Assembly: GCF_001591145.1 (NCBI RefSeq)
Contig: NZ_BCUF01000052.1
Location: 1-34,386, forward strand
DNA length: 34,386 bases
Origin: Vibrio harveyi NBRC 15634 = ATCC 14126 = KCTC 12724
Lineage (GTDB): Bacteria > Pseudomonadota > Gammaproteobacteria > Enterobacterales > Vibrionaceae
Reading direction: 5' to 3'
In this document: positions 7,899 to 16,755 of the stretch, one piece after another
Position numbering within the stretch: position 1 is the first letter of the stretch
How the letters are laid out: every line of letters begins with the position of its first letter
Position numbers and translations under genes: made by a program
The notes under the pieces: model-generated
What the model was told of the DNA's origin: nothing
Database searches by the model: none
What the model saw: the letters and a program-made list of their open reading frames with translations, nothing else

Positions 7899-8237
7899 TT
7901 AGATTGCGTCTTCGTCTTCTTCACCTGTACGGATACGTACTACGCGTTCTACGTCGGTCACGAAAATCTTACCATCACCAATCTTGCCCGTTTGCGCTGT
8001 TTCGATGATAGTTTCTACGCACTTGTCTGCAACGTCTTCAGTCACAACGATTTCTAGCTTCACTTTAGGCAGAAAATCCACCATGTACTCTGCGCCACGG
8101 TACAACTCAGTGTGCCCTTTTTGGCGACCAAAGCCTTTCACTTCAGAGACGGTCATCCCTGTAATGCCTACTTCAGCCAATGCTTCTCGAACATCATCCA
8201 ATTTGAATGGCTTGATAATCGCTTCAATCTTTTTCAT
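7899..8237 (-). CDS. glnB: Nitrogen regulatory protein P-II
   Basis: This 112-residue trimeric signal protein reports 2-oxoglutarate and the adenylate state; it acts on glutamine synthetase adenylyltransferase and NtrB. The T-loop with the uridylylation tyrosine Y51 (ELYRGAEYMVDFLPK) and the C-terminal signature TGKIGDGKIFV are intact. The ATG at 8237 gives the standard MKKIEAIIKPF start and Y51 numbering and has AAGGG six bases upstream; an ATG at 8243 would add only two residues. It stands alone between terminators, with no amtB next to it, which favours glnB over glnK. Its modifying enzyme GlnD is encoded at 31134-33758. Confidence 0.94.
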   Translation of the reverse strand: MKKIEAIIKPFKLDDVREALAEVGITGMTVSEVKGFGRQKGHTELYRGAEYMVDFLPKVKLEIVVTEDVADKCVETIIETAQTGKIGDGKIFVTDVERVVRIRTGEEDEDAI

Positions 8238-8269
8238 GTTCATCCCTTAAGCTTCAATCGTTTGCGCAT

Positions 8270-8298
8270 ATTATCGGTTAGCGTCCCACAACATTCAA
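8270..8298 (-). promoter_or_regulatory. Candidate glnB promoter
   Basis: TTGAAT and GATAAT are separated by 17 bases on the minus strand, ending 32 bases before the glnB ATG. This is a sigma70-like consensus match. I saw no GG-N10-GC sigma54 element close to the gene. Confidence 0.5.
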
Positions 8299-8411
8299 TC
8301 CTTGTTATTACCAAGCGACTGAAAATCCTGACGCTGATGGAGTTTATTTGACAAAGAACGCAACAAAATACAAGGTGACTGAGACCATACGTTGTGTTCG
8401 TCAATAGTAAA

Positions 8412-8435
8412 AAGCCAGAGCAAAAACTCTGGCTT
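8412..8435 (-). terminator. Rho-independent terminator of the cytochrome c gene
   Basis: A perfect 9-bp stem (AAGCCAGAG / CTCTGGCTT) with a 6-base loop is followed by T residues on the minus strand, 21 bases after the stop at 8457. Confidence 0.88.
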
Positions 8436-8456
8436 AACGTAACCTATTGTTCGTAC

Positions 8457-8771
8457 CTATTTTAAGCTCGCATAGTATGCCGCCAGGTTCGCAATATCCT
8501 CGTCAGAGAGCAAGTTCGCTTGTGCTTGCATCACAGGCGCAAGACCGCCGGTACGTTGACCCGCTTTATACGCTTTGATCGAGCTTTCAATGTATTGCTC
8601 GTTCTGCCCTTTCAGATTTGGATAACCCGGAATCACCGCGATACCATCCGCGCCATGACAAGCGGCACACACAGCAGCTTTCGCTTGTCCTGCCGCTGCA
8701 TCTCCAGCAGCCAGTGCTTGCCCACTCAACATGGTTAGCGCCACCATTGCGCCCATGATTGTTTTCTTCAT
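8457..8771 (-). CDS. Small periplasmic class I cytochrome c
   Basis: This 104-residue protein has a Sec signal peptide (MKKTIMGAMVALTMLSGQALA) and one heme-binding motif CAACH (C35, C38, H39); the likely axial methionine is M81 in LAPVM. The C-terminal helix (LSDEDIANLAAYYASL) is typical of c553/c554/c4-type single-domain cytochromes that shuttle electrons between the bc1 complex and terminal oxidases. Its exact redox partner cannot be read from sequence. A Shine-Dalgarno AGGTGA precedes the ATG. It is monocistronic, with its own terminator. Confidence 0.9.
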   Translation of the reverse strand: MKKTIMGAMVALTMLSGQALAAGDAAAGQAKAAVCAACHGADGIAVIPGYPNLKGQNEQYIESSIKAYKAGQRTGGLAPVMQAQANLLSDEDIANLAAYYASLK

Positions 8772-8832
8772 TGCTTCACCTAATCGTTTTTATTTAAGTA
8801 TCTGTTTTTTATATTCGATATTGTGGCATGAA

Positions 8833-10164
8833 TTACAACGCCTTGCGCCAGATAAGTTCACAGTCTTGACCACTGAAAGCCTGATCAACAAACAAATCTC
8901 CAACGGCGACTACCTGATTTTGGTACATCAAAATCGGAATTTGACGACGTAGCCAACTTGGCACATTGTACTCTTGAAACAACTTTTTCAGCTTACGACT
9001 GTGATTCCGCGTGGTTGGGTGCGCAGAAAGCCCCTCTGGATTAAACGTCACTCTGAGCAGATCTGGCTGGGACGGTAACGCTATTGTCGCGTTATCTGAG
9101 CTTGTGCTTAGCGTCAACTCTCCTAAATGTTCAGGCAGTACCAATCGTGTGTCGAGCTGAATTTGGCTGTGCCATGTTGTGACATCGACACTTTCTTTCA
9201 CCCAGTAAAGACGATGTTGAAAGCGGCGCACTTCGCCTTGTTTGAGCTTGAGCTTTGGGTTGGCATCTTGTTGCGCCAAAGCGACTTCATTCCAAATCAG
9301 ATTGAGTTGCACCTGCGTCGGCATGTTGACTGCAAGTTTTGCTAGCCACATTCGGATAAGCCTTGCCCGCGCGAGTTCACTGTGTTCATTGAGTGCTTCA
9401 ATACTCACGCTGAGATCAGTTTGCAAAACACGCTCAAATGCCGCTCCTAGCAGTTCATCCAACAAGGCTTCTTGTTGCGCGCATAAACTCGCACTGCGCT
9501 GAACGGCTTGATGGACACTCGGCCAACGTTCAGATAACTCAGGCACAATTCGATGACGGAGGAAGTTACGGTCGTAACGAATATCTTGGTTACTTTCGTC
9601 TTCTACCCAGTCCAGTTTTTGCTCTCTGGCTGCCGCTTCGATTTGCTCTCGCTTAACGGTCAGCAACGGACGAACTAATATGCCACCAGCAAACGGCATG
9701 CTTTCAGCCATTGCTGATAACCCCTTTGGTCCACTGCCTCGTTTAAGTGCTAACAAGAAGGTTTCCACTTGGTCATCGGCATGTTGCCCTGTCAGCAATA
9801 AGTCACCCATTTGGATATGCTTTTCTAAGGCTTGGTAACGAGCTTCACGTGCCAACAACTCGATACTTTCACCGCTGTTGATGTCTAACTCAACCCGTTC
9901 AACAGTGCATGGAATGTTCACATGTTTTGCCCATAGCAAGCATTTGTCTGCCCAATCATCGGCATTCGAACTTAAACCATGATGAACGTATACCGCCTGA
10001 CACCTGAGTAACTTAGATTCAGTTGAGTTCACTTGCTGATAACGACTGAGTAGCTCAAGTAGCAGACGCGAATCAACCCCGCCGCTAAACGCCAAGACAA
10101 TCTTTGTATCTGGTTGAAAATAGCGGTCGAGAACTTGAGCAAAATGCGAGTAAAGCGATTCCAT
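8833..10164 (-). CDS. tilS: tRNA(Ile)-lysidine synthetase
   Basis: This 443-residue ATP-dependent enzyme attaches lysine to C34 of the CAU-anticodon tRNA-Ile, switching it to read AUA; it is essential in most bacteria. The PP-loop motif SGGVDS is at 27-32, followed by a GQHADDQVETFLLALKRGSG segment characteristic of TilS. A substrate-binding middle domain and a C-terminal domain with KLKKLFQEYNVPSWLRRQIPI complete the architecture. It is the last gene of the supercluster. Its start is 22 bases after the accA terminator hairpin, leaving little room for an independent promoter. Confidence 0.95.
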   Translation of the reverse strand: MESLYSHFAQVLDRYFQPDTKIVLAFSGGVDSRLLLELLSRYQQVNSTESKLLRCQAVYVHHGLSSNADDWADKCLLWAKHVNIPCTVERVELDINSGESIELLAREARYQALEKHIQMGDLLLTGQHADDQVETFLLALKRGSGPKGLSAMAESMPFAGGILVRPLLTVKREQIEAAAREQKLDWVEDESNQDIRYDRNFLRHRIVPELSERWPSVHQAVQRSASLCAQQEALLDELLGAAFERVLQTDLSVSIEALNEHSELARARLIRMWLAKLAVNMPTQVQLNLIWNEVALAQQDANPKLKLKQGEVRRFQHRLYWVKESVDVTTWHSQIQLDTRLVLPEHLGELTLSTSSDNATIALPSQPDLLRVTFNPEGLSAHPTTRNHSRKLKKLFQEYNVPSWLRRQIPILMYQNQVVAVGDLFVDQAFSGQDCELIWRKAL

Positions 10165-10185
10165 AAGCCATCCGATAGAAACAAA

Positions 10186-10213
10186 AAAGGGTTAGGCATA
10201 TGCCCAACCCTTT
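10186..10213 (-). terminator. Terminator between accA and tilS
   Basis: AAAGGGTT and AACCCTTT arms flank a self-complementary GGCATATGCC-like centre with one mismatch; six T follow on the minus strand. Because tilS begins only 22 bases later, tilS must be expressed by read-through or from a promoter within accA. Confidence 0.85.
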
Positions 10214-10251
10214 CTATTTTATCTGTTATCTTGCGAGATATCAGCTAGCGC

Positions 10252-11211
10252 TTAGCAGTAACCGTAGTTCATTAGACGTTGGTAACGACGCTCTAGTAGC
10301 GTTTCGTGGTCTAGTTGCTCAAGGTCTTCTAGCTGACGAAGCAAGTTAGCTTTCATGTTTGCAGCCATTTGAACGTGGTCGCGGTGCGCGCCACCTAGCG
10401 GCTCTTCAATGATTTCGTCAATAAGCTCAAGCTCTTTTAGGCGCGGAGCTGTTAGACCCATTGCTTCTGCTGCTTGAGGCGCTTTGTCTGAATCACGCCA
10501 TAGAATTGAAGCACAACCTTCCGGAGAGATTACTGAATACGTTGAGTACTGAAGCATGTTTACGTAGTCACCAACACCAATAGCGAGTGCACCACCAGAA
10601 CCGCCTTCACCAACAACGTTACAGATTACTGGTACTTTAAGACCAGACATCACTTTAAGGTTCTTCGCGATGGCTTCTGATTGACCACGCTCTTCAGCGC
10701 CAACACCTGGGTACGCACCTGCTGTGTCGATGAAAGTGATGATTGGCATGTTGAAACGCTCAGCCATTTCCATCAAACGCAGTGCTTTACGGTAACCTTC
10801 AGGCTTTGGCATACCAAAGTTACGTTTTACTTTTTCTTTGGTTTCACGACCTTTTTGGTGACCAATGATCATCACAGGACGACCTTCAAGACGAGCAATA
10901 CCACCAACGATCGCTTTGTCGTCTGCGAACGCGCGGTCACCCGCAAGCTCATCAAACTCTTCGAAGACGTGCTGAATGTAATCTAGCGTGTATGGACGTA
11001 AAGGGTGACGAGCCAGTTGAGCTGTTTCCCATGCACCTAGGTCGCTGAAGGTTTTCTTCTTAAGCTCTAGGCTCTTCTTCTCAAGCTGTTCGATTTCTTT
11101 ATCAAGGTCAATTGCAGAATCACCACCGTGACGAGATACGTCACGTAGCGCTTCAATTTTCGCTTCTAGTTCTGCAATTGGCTTTTCAAATTCAAGAAAG
11201 TTTAGGCTCAT
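10252..11211 (-). CDS. accA: Acetyl-CoA carboxylase carboxyltransferase subunit alpha
   Basis: This 319-residue protein is the same length as E. coli AccA. With AccD it forms the carboxyltransferase that moves CO2 from biotin to acetyl-CoA, giving malonyl-CoA for fatty acid synthesis. Family segments are intact: FEEFDELAGDRAFADDKAI, IGHQKGRETKEK, FIDTAGAYPG and EGGSGGALAIGVGD (oxyanion and substrate loops), plus the N-terminal helical region with FLEFEKPIAELEAKI. AAAGGA lies 8-9 bases before the ATG. It follows dnaE by 47 bases and ends at a strong terminator. Confidence 0.97.
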   Translation of the reverse strand: MSLNFLEFEKPIAELEAKIEALRDVSRHGGDSAIDLDKEIEQLEKKSLELKKKTFSDLGAWETAQLARHPLRPYTLDYIQHVFEEFDELAGDRAFADDKAIVGGIARLEGRPVMIIGHQKGRETKEKVKRNFGMPKPEGYRKALRLMEMAERFNMPIITFIDTAGAYPGVGAEERGQSEAIAKNLKVMSGLKVPVICNVVGEGGSGGALAIGVGDYVNMLQYSTYSVISPEGCASILWRDSDKAPQAAEAMGLTAPRLKELELIDEIIEEPLGGAHRDHVQMAANMKANLLRQLEDLEQLDHETLLERRYQRLMNYGYC

Positions 11212-11258
11212 CTATGAATCCTTTTTGACTCAGCGTCTTACGTATTGCGCTGAATTTT

Positions 11259-14200
11259 TTAGTTAAATTCGAGTTCTACTTGGCTCTTACCAAGTAACTG
11301 TTTTAAATCGTCTAGTAATGTATCACTTGGCGTTACTCGCCATTCGGTGCCCAATGTTAACCGCGCTCTGGCGTCGGCACGCTGGTAGTATACATTGACA
11401 GGTACGGTTCCGGCTTTGTGCGGTTCTAAAATACGAGTAAATTGCTCAAAGAATTTATCGTTAATCTGTTTAGCATCAATTGATACTGACAAACCACGTG
11501 CATATTTCTCACGCGCAGTACCCAGATCCATAACTTCACGCGCCGACATTTTAAGGCCACCGTTGAAGTCATCAAAGCTGACCTGTCCAGAAACAACCAA
11601 AATTTTATCTTTTTCGAGAAGTTCTGCATACCTATCAAGCGCATCCGAGAACAACATCACCTCCATTCGACCACTTCGGTCGTCCAGAGTCATGATACCG
11701 ATTCGTGTACCGCGCTTGGTTGTCATAACACGAGCTGCAATCACCAAACCCGCGACTGTCACAGATTGATCACGACGAGTTGGGGTTGCGTCTTTTAGTC
11801 GACAACTAACGTACTTATTTAGTTCCTTTATGTATGCGTTAACTGGGTGCCCGGTCAAATATAAACCGAGCGTCTCACGTTCACCCTCTAACCATACTTT
11901 CTCTGGCCATGCTGGCACCTGAGTATATTTGTGTTCCACCTCTTCCGGAGCATCGGTCAATACACCGAACATATCCGTTTGACCAAATGCTTCCGCTTGG
12001 TGGTGTTGGCTTGCCGCTTTCACCGCGTCATTAAGCGATGCCATTAGTGCCGCACGGTGTGGACCCAGTCTATCGAGTGCGCCTGCGTAAATCAGCTTTT
12101 CGATGACACGTTTGTTGACCTTTTTCAGGTCGATTCGCGCACAAAAATCAAATAGGTCGATGAAGTGACCGCCTTTGTTGCGCGCTTCCAAGATCGCATC
12201 GATTGGACCTTCACCCACACCTTTAATCGCGCCGATGCCATAAACAATCGCGCCATTCTCGTCTACGTTAAAGCGGTACAAGCCGGCATTGATGTCAGGC
12301 GGAAGCACGGTGAGCTTCATGCGGAAACATTCGTCAACTAAGCCAACCACTTTCTCAGTGTTATCCATATCGGCAGTCATTACCGCTGCCATGAATTCCG
12401 CTGGATAGTGCATCTTCAGCCATAGCGTTTGGTACGAAACCAGTGCGTAGGCTGCCGAGTGAGATTTGTTAAAGCCGTAACCCGCGAACTTCTCTACCAA
12501 GTCGAAGATCTTCATCGCCAACTCGCCATCGACACCGTTGGCAATTGCCCCCTCTTCGAAGGTAGCACGCTGTTTCGCCATCTCTTCCGGTTTTTTCTTA
12601 CCCATCGCACGACGAAGCATGTCCGCACCACCAAGGGTGTAGCCAGACAGTACCTGTGCGATCTGCATTACCTGTTCTTGATACAGGATGATGCCGTAAG
12701 TCGGATCCAGAATCTCTTTAAGCGATTCGTGTTGCCACTTTTCATCAGGATAAGAGATCGCCTCACGACCGTGCTTACGGTCGATAAAGTTATCTACCAT
12801 GCCCGACTGAAGCGGCCCTGGGCGGAACAGTGCCACCAATGCGATGATGTCTTCAAAACAGTCCGGTTGCAGACGTTTAATCAGCTCTTTCATACCGCGC
12901 GATTCAAGCTGGAATACCGCAGTGGTTTCTGAGTTTTGCAGCAAACGGAATGACGCCGCATCATCCAGTGGAATCGATTCGATGCGAACAGGATCTTTGC
13001 CTTCACGTTCTAGACGCGGGTTAATCAGACCCAACGCCCAGTCGATGATGGTTAAGGTACGCAGACCCAAGAAGTCAAACTTAACCAGACCAGCGGTTTC
13101 AACGTCGTTCTTATCGAACTGAGTAACTGGGAAGTGACCTTCCGAGTCAGCATAAATCGGGGCGAAGTCTGTAATTGTGGTTGGTGAGATTACAACACCA
13201 CCCGCGTGCTTACCTGCGTTACGTGTACAACCTTCTAGGATGCGACACATATCGATCAGTTCTTTAACTTCTTCGTCAGCATCATACAACTCAGGCAGTG
13301 CTGGCTCAGCTTTAAACGCTTTCTCCAGAGTCATACCCGGATCAGGCGGTACCAGTTTGGAGATACGGTCTACAAAACCAAACGGATGCCCCAGTACACG
13401 ACCTACGTCGCGAATTACCGCTTTTGCCGCCATGGTACCGAAGGTGATGATCTGTGATACCGCATCACGACCGTACATTTCTGCTACGTGATCAATTACT
13501 TGGTCACGTTTATCCATACAGAAGTCGACGTCAAAATCGGGCATGGATACACGTTCTGGGTTCAAAAAACGTTCGAATAGAAGGTCATATTCTAACGGAT
13601 CAAGATCGGTGATTTTTAATGCGTATGCCACCAAAGAACCAGCACCCGAACCACGACCCGGACCTACCGGAATCGCGTTGTCTTTCGACCACTGAATGAA
13701 CTCCATTACGATCAAGAAGTAACCTGGGAATCCCATTTGGTTGATTACGTCGAGTTCGATTTGTAGACGATCATCGTATTCAGGACGACGTTGCTTGCGC
13801 TCTTCCTCATCTGGGAATAGGAACTCTAGACGCTCTTCCAGACCTTCACGAGACTTCATGACCAAGAAATCAGTCTCTTCCATACCCTCGGTTGGGAAAG
13901 CTGGGAGGAAGTATTCGCCAAGACGTACTGTGACGTTACAGCGCTTGGCAATTTCGACACTGTTTTCTAGTGCTTCCGGAATGTCGGCAAACAGCTCGCA
14001 CATTTCCTCTTCAGTACGCAGGTATTGTTCTGGGCTGTAATTCTTTGGACGACGCGGATCTTCTAGTGTGTAACCGTCATGGATCGCAACGCGAATTTCA
14101 TGAGCGTCAAATAAATCTTCGCTGATAAAGACTACTTCGTTGGTAGCGACTACTGGCAATTGTGTTTCTTCTGCCAATTCGATGGCAAAGTGCAGGTAAG

Positions 14201-14738
14201 TCTCTTCGTCGGAACGACCAGTACGAACCAGCTCTAAATAGAAACGGTCTGGGAAATATTCTTGGTAGAACGCTACACAGCTTTCCACCACTTTGCGGTT
14301 ACCCTTAAGTAACGCTTTACCAATTTCACCATTTTTCGCGCCAGACAATACGATCACACCTTCTGACAGCTCGGCTAACCAAGCTTTATCAATCACAGGT
14401 TGGTGTTGTACGTGACCACGAAGGTAGGCTTTAGAGATCAATAAGGTCAGGTTTTTGTAACCTTCGTTATCTGCAGCCAATAGGGTCAGTTGCGTCAGTT
14501 CCTCACCAAACTCATCCGATTGCATTTTGAAATCTGCGCCGATGATTGGTTTCACACCACTGCCGTGCGCAGTGCCGTAGTATTTCACCAAACCACATAG
14601 GTTAGTGAAATCGGTCAACGCCATTGCTGGCATGCCGAGCTCGGCGACTTTCTTAACGAGCGGTGGAACTTTGTTGATACCATCCACCATCGAGAAATCA
14701 CTGTGGATTCGAAGGTGAATGAACTTAGGATCTGACAT
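11259..14738 (-). CDS. dnaE: DNA polymerase III alpha subunit
   Basis: This 1159-residue protein is the replicative polymerase catalytic subunit. The N-terminal PHP domain begins at HLRIHSDFSMVDG. The palm carries the catalytic aspartates D401 and D403 in MPDFDVDFCMD, at the E. coli positions, and the fingers segment with GRGSGAGSLVAYAL precedes them. A tandem helix-hairpin-helix region follows, then the internal beta-clamp-binding motif QTDMF at roughly residue 920, an OB-fold (VTVAGLVIAARVMTTKRGTRIG) and a C-terminal tau-binding domain. It is full length with no frameshift, 92 bases downstream of rnhB. Its proofreading subunit DnaQ is encoded at 1479-2198. Confidence 0.98.
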   Translation of the reverse strand: MSDPKFIHLRIHSDFSMVDGINKVPPLVKKVAELGMPAMALTDFTNLCGLVKYYGTAHGSGVKPIIGADFKMQSDEFGEELTQLTLLAADNEGYKNLTLLISKAYLRGHVQHQPVIDKAWLAELSEGVIVLSGAKNGEIGKALLKGNRKVVESCVAFYQEYFPDRFYLELVRTGRSDEETYLHFAIELAEETQLPVVATNEVVFISEDLFDAHEIRVAIHDGYTLEDPRRPKNYSPEQYLRTEEEMCELFADIPEALENSVEIAKRCNVTVRLGEYFLPAFPTEGMEETDFLVMKSREGLEERLEFLFPDEEERKQRRPEYDDRLQIELDVINQMGFPGYFLIVMEFIQWSKDNAIPVGPGRGSGAGSLVAYALKITDLDPLEYDLLFERFLNPERVSMPDFDVDFCMDKRDQVIDHVAEMYGRDAVSQIITFGTMAAKAVIRDVGRVLGHPFGFVDRISKLVPPDPGMTLEKAFKAEPALPELYDADEEVKELIDMCRILEGCTRNAGKHAGGVVISPTTITDFAPIYADSEGHFPVTQFDKNDVETAGLVKFDFLGLRTLTIIDWALGLINPRLEREGKDPVRIESIPLDDAASFRLLQNSETTAVFQLESRGMKELIKRLQPDCFEDIIALVALFRPGPLQSGMVDNFIDRKHGREAISYPDEKWQHESLKEILDPTYGIILYQEQVMQIAQVLSGYTLGGADMLRRAMGKKKPEEMAKQRATFEEGAIANGVDGELAMKIFDLVEKFAGYGFNKSHSAAYALVSYQTLWLKMHYPAEFMAAVMTADMDNTEKVVGLVDECFRMKLTVLPPDINAGLYRFNVDENGAIVYGIGAIKGVGEGPIDAILEARNKGGHFIDLFDFCARIDLKKVNKRVIEKLIYAGALDRLGPHRAALMASLNDAVKAASQHHQAEAFGQTDMFGVLTDAPEEVEHKYTQVPAWPEKVWLEGERETLGLYLTGHPVNAYIKELNKYVSCRLKDATPTRRDQSVTVAGLVIAARVMTTKRGTRIGIMTLDDRSGRMEVMLFSDALDRYAELLEKDKILVVSGQVSFDDFNGGLKMSAREVMDLGTAREKYARGLSVSIDAKQINDKFFEQFTRILEPHKAGTVPVNVYYQRADARARLTLGTEWRVTPSDTLLDDLKQLLGKSQVELEFN

Positions 14739-14785
14739 TAACAGGTACCGTAAAACTAAATCTTGTTTGGGATTCTAACCTAAAG

Positions 14786-14815
14786 CGGGCATGGTTTATA
14801 ACACCGATATGCCCG
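14786..14815. other. Hairpin in the rnhB-dnaE gap
   Basis: CGGGCAT and ATGCCCG arms with a partly paired inner GGT/ACC lie between rnhB and dnaE. There is no T-run on the minus strand after it, so it is more likely a structured leader or processing site than a terminator. Confidence 0.4.
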
Positions 14816-14830
14816 TTATACCACTTTGGC

Positions 14831-15469
14831 TTATTCTTCGATGCCGAGCGCTTTCTTTACTGGTTTGAAGCTCTTACGATGCTCACTGATCACACCGTGT
14901 TGTTCAATTGCTTCAAAGTGCGCTTTGGTTGGGTAACCTTTGTGCTTAGCAAAACCAAATTGTGGGTATTGCTTGTCTAACTCTTCCATTTCTTGGTCAC
15001 GAACGACTTTCGCAATGATAGAAGCAGCACTGATTTCAGCAACACGCAAATCGCCCTTCACGACGGCTTGCGAGTCCATCGGAAGTTGCGGGCAACGGTT
15101 GCCGTCGATAAGAGCTAAGTCTGGCTGCACTTCCAAACCAGCGATCGCACGTTGCATAGCAACCATCGTCGCTTGCAGGATGTTTAGCTCGTCAATTTCT
15201 TCTGGAGAGCAGCGCCCTACTGACCAAGCCAACGCTTTCTCTTTGATTTCTGGCAGCAGCGCCATGCGTTTTTTCTCGCTCAGTTTTTTAGAATCGTTCA
15301 AACCCTCAATTGGGTTATTCGGATCTAAGATCACTGCCGCAGTCACGACATCGCCAACCAAAGGACCGCGTCCTACCTCATCAACACCGGCAACCAATTG
15401 ATAGCCTTGTGGATATTCAAACGGTGGTAGTTCAACTTTGGTTTTGGTCGCTTTTGGTTTAACAGCCAT
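14831..15469 (-). CDS. rnhB: Ribonuclease HII
   Basis: This 212-residue enzyme incises at single ribonucleotides embedded in DNA and starts ribonucleotide excision repair. The catalytic acids are D30 and E31 (GVDEVGRGPLVG), D122 (LIDGNRCP) and D158 (VVRDQEM). An N-terminal Lys/Thr-rich extension of about 20 residues (AVKPKATKTKVELPP) makes it slightly longer than E. coli RnhB. It follows lpxB with a 9-base gap, as in other gammaproteobacterial lpx-rnhB-dnaE clusters. Confidence 0.96.
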   Translation of the reverse strand: MAVKPKATKTKVELPPFEYPQGYQLVAGVDEVGRGPLVGDVVTAAVILDPNNPIEGLNDSKKLSEKKRMALLPEIKEKALAWSVGRCSPEEIDELNILQATMVAMQRAIAGLEVQPDLALIDGNRCPQLPMDSQAVVKGDLRVAEISAASIIAKVVRDQEMEELDKQYPQFGFAKHKGYPTKAHFEAIEQHGVISEHRKSFKPVKKALGIEE

Positions 15470-15478
15470 GATAAATCT

Positions 15479-16618
15479 CTATTTTTCAATCAGTTTTAGA
15501 ACCGCATTTGCGGCTTGTTGGTCCGCATCTTTACGGATCCAGTGGTGCATTTCGGTGAACTTATCCAACATTTCTTGGTTGTCACTTTCTAGCAAGCGAG
15601 ACACTTCGTTGAATAAATTATCCGGTGTGCAATCCTCTTGCAGATATTCTTTGACCAATTCGGTATCAGCCAAAATATTCGGTAGCGATACGTATTTAGT
15701 CTTCAGCAATCGTTTAGCAAGAAATGCCGTCATAGCGTTCACACGGTAACCCACCACCATCGGACGCTTAAGTAACATGCATTCTAAGGCCACGGTACCG
15801 GAAGCCAACATCACCGCGTCTGAAGCCGTAATTACGTTACGCGCTGTATCATCCACCAACTTAAAGTCCAATTCTGGAGCGTATTCTTTCCACGCTTGTT
15901 CGAATTGCTCACGACGTTTTTGATTTACTAACGCAACGACAAAACCAAGATCTGGGAATTTCTGATGGAGTTTTTTACACGTTTCAATGAAGGGTTGAGA
16001 GAGCATTTTCAGCTCACTACCACGACTCCCCGGAAGCACCGCTAGCCATTGCTTATCTTGTTCTAGACCCAATAGCTCGCGAGCAGGCGCTTTGTCTGAT
16101 TGCAGTGGAATCGCATCTGCAAGAGTATGACCAATGAATTCACAAGGTACATTGAATTTGTCGTAGAACGCTTTTTCAAACGGAAGGAATGCCAGCACTA
16201 GATTGGTTGCTGCTTCAATTTTGAAAATACGCTTCTGACGCCAAGCCCAAACTGAAGGGCTCACGTAATGCACGGTTTTTATCCCTGCATTTTTCAAATC
16301 CAGTTCAACACGCAAGTTAAAATCTGGTGCATCGATACCAATAAAGACATCTGGCGGGTTATCAGTAAAGTACTTAACAAGCTCAGCTTTGACTTTTAGC
16401 AGTCTTGGTAAGCGTCCTAGAACTTCTACTAAGCCCATTACAGCAAGCTCTTCCATATCGAAGAGAGACTCACAACCTTGAGCGATCATCTTTGGACCGC
16501 CAATACCAACGAACTCCGCGTCAGGGTATTGTTGTTTCACCGCTTTGATAAAGCCTTCACCTAGCGTGTCGCCAGACAGTTCTCCGGCAATGATGCCGAT
16601 ACGTAATGGTCTTTCCAT
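15479..16618 (-). CDS. lpxB: Lipid-A-disaccharide synthase
   Basis: This 379-residue GT-B/GT19 glycosyltransferase condenses UDP-2,3-diacylglucosamine with lipid X to form the lipid A disaccharide at the inner membrane. Family hallmarks are GIIAGELSGDTLG at the N-terminus, IGIDAPDFNLR, HYVSPSVWAWRQKR, LPGSRGSE and ASGTVALE. The ATG at 16618 matches the family start (RPLRIGIIAGE); an in-frame ATG at 16699 would read through the hairpin spacer. Unlike E. coli, where lpxA and lpxB overlap, a 137-base spacer with a terminator and a long inverted repeat precedes it. Confidence 0.96.
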   Translation of the reverse strand: MERPLRIGIIAGELSGDTLGEGFIKAVKQQYPDAEFVGIGGPKMIAQGCESLFDMEELAVMGLVEVLGRLPRLLKVKAELVKYFTDNPPDVFIGIDAPDFNLRVELDLKNAGIKTVHYVSPSVWAWRQKRIFKIEAATNLVLAFLPFEKAFYDKFNVPCEFIGHTLADAIPLQSDKAPARELLGLEQDKQWLAVLPGSRGSELKMLSQPFIETCKKLHQKFPDLGFVVALVNQKRREQFEQAWKEYAPELDFKLVDDTARNVITASDAVMLASGTVALECMLLKRPMVVGYRVNAMTAFLAKRLLKTKYVSLPNILADTELVKEYLQEDCTPDNLFNEVSRLLESDNQEMLDKFTEMHHWIRKDADQQAANAVLKLIEK

Positions 16619-16645
16619 ATCTACTTCGCTATTTTTCCTGTGCGC

Positions 16646-16691
16646 TATGGATAACGGTTTGCACTTTCTCTCACACAAACCGTTATCCATA
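16646..16691. repeat. Perfect 16-bp inverted repeat upstream of lpxB
   Basis: TATGGATAACGGTTTG (16646-16661) is the exact reverse complement of 16676-16691, with a 14-base loop. The flanks can extend the stem through TGTG/CACA and T/A runs. It lies 27 bases before the lpxB ATG. There is no T-run after it in the lpxB direction, so a regulatory or RNA-processing role is more likely than termination. Confidence 0.7.
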
Positions 16692-16697
16692 AAACAC

Positions 16698-16732
16698 AAA
16701 AAGACCGCAGCCCTGCTTGGGCGCGATCTTTT
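16698..16732 (-). terminator. Terminator-like hairpin between lpxA and lpxB
   Basis: The arms AAAGATCGC-CCC and GGG--GCGGTCTTT (minus strand) form a stem with small mismatches, followed by TTTTT. It starts 24 bases after the lpxA stop. The 15-base arm AAAAAGACCGCAGCC recurs in the tsf terminator at 28001-28015. Confidence 0.75.
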
Positions 16733-16755
16733 CTATTTAACCGCTCACTCGTTGA

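Noticed and set aside
11395..14040. Several 70-170 codon frames opposite dnaE
   Set aside because: They are antisense to a fully conserved dnaE and show no family resemblance or start signals.
14786..14815. Hairpin in the rnhB-dnaE gap as a terminator
   Set aside because: There is no T-tract on the minus strand after the stem, so it is listed only as a hairpin.
16619..16699. Longer lpxB reading from ATG 16699
   Set aside because: The extra 27 residues translate the inverted-repeat spacer and have no LpxB counterpart.
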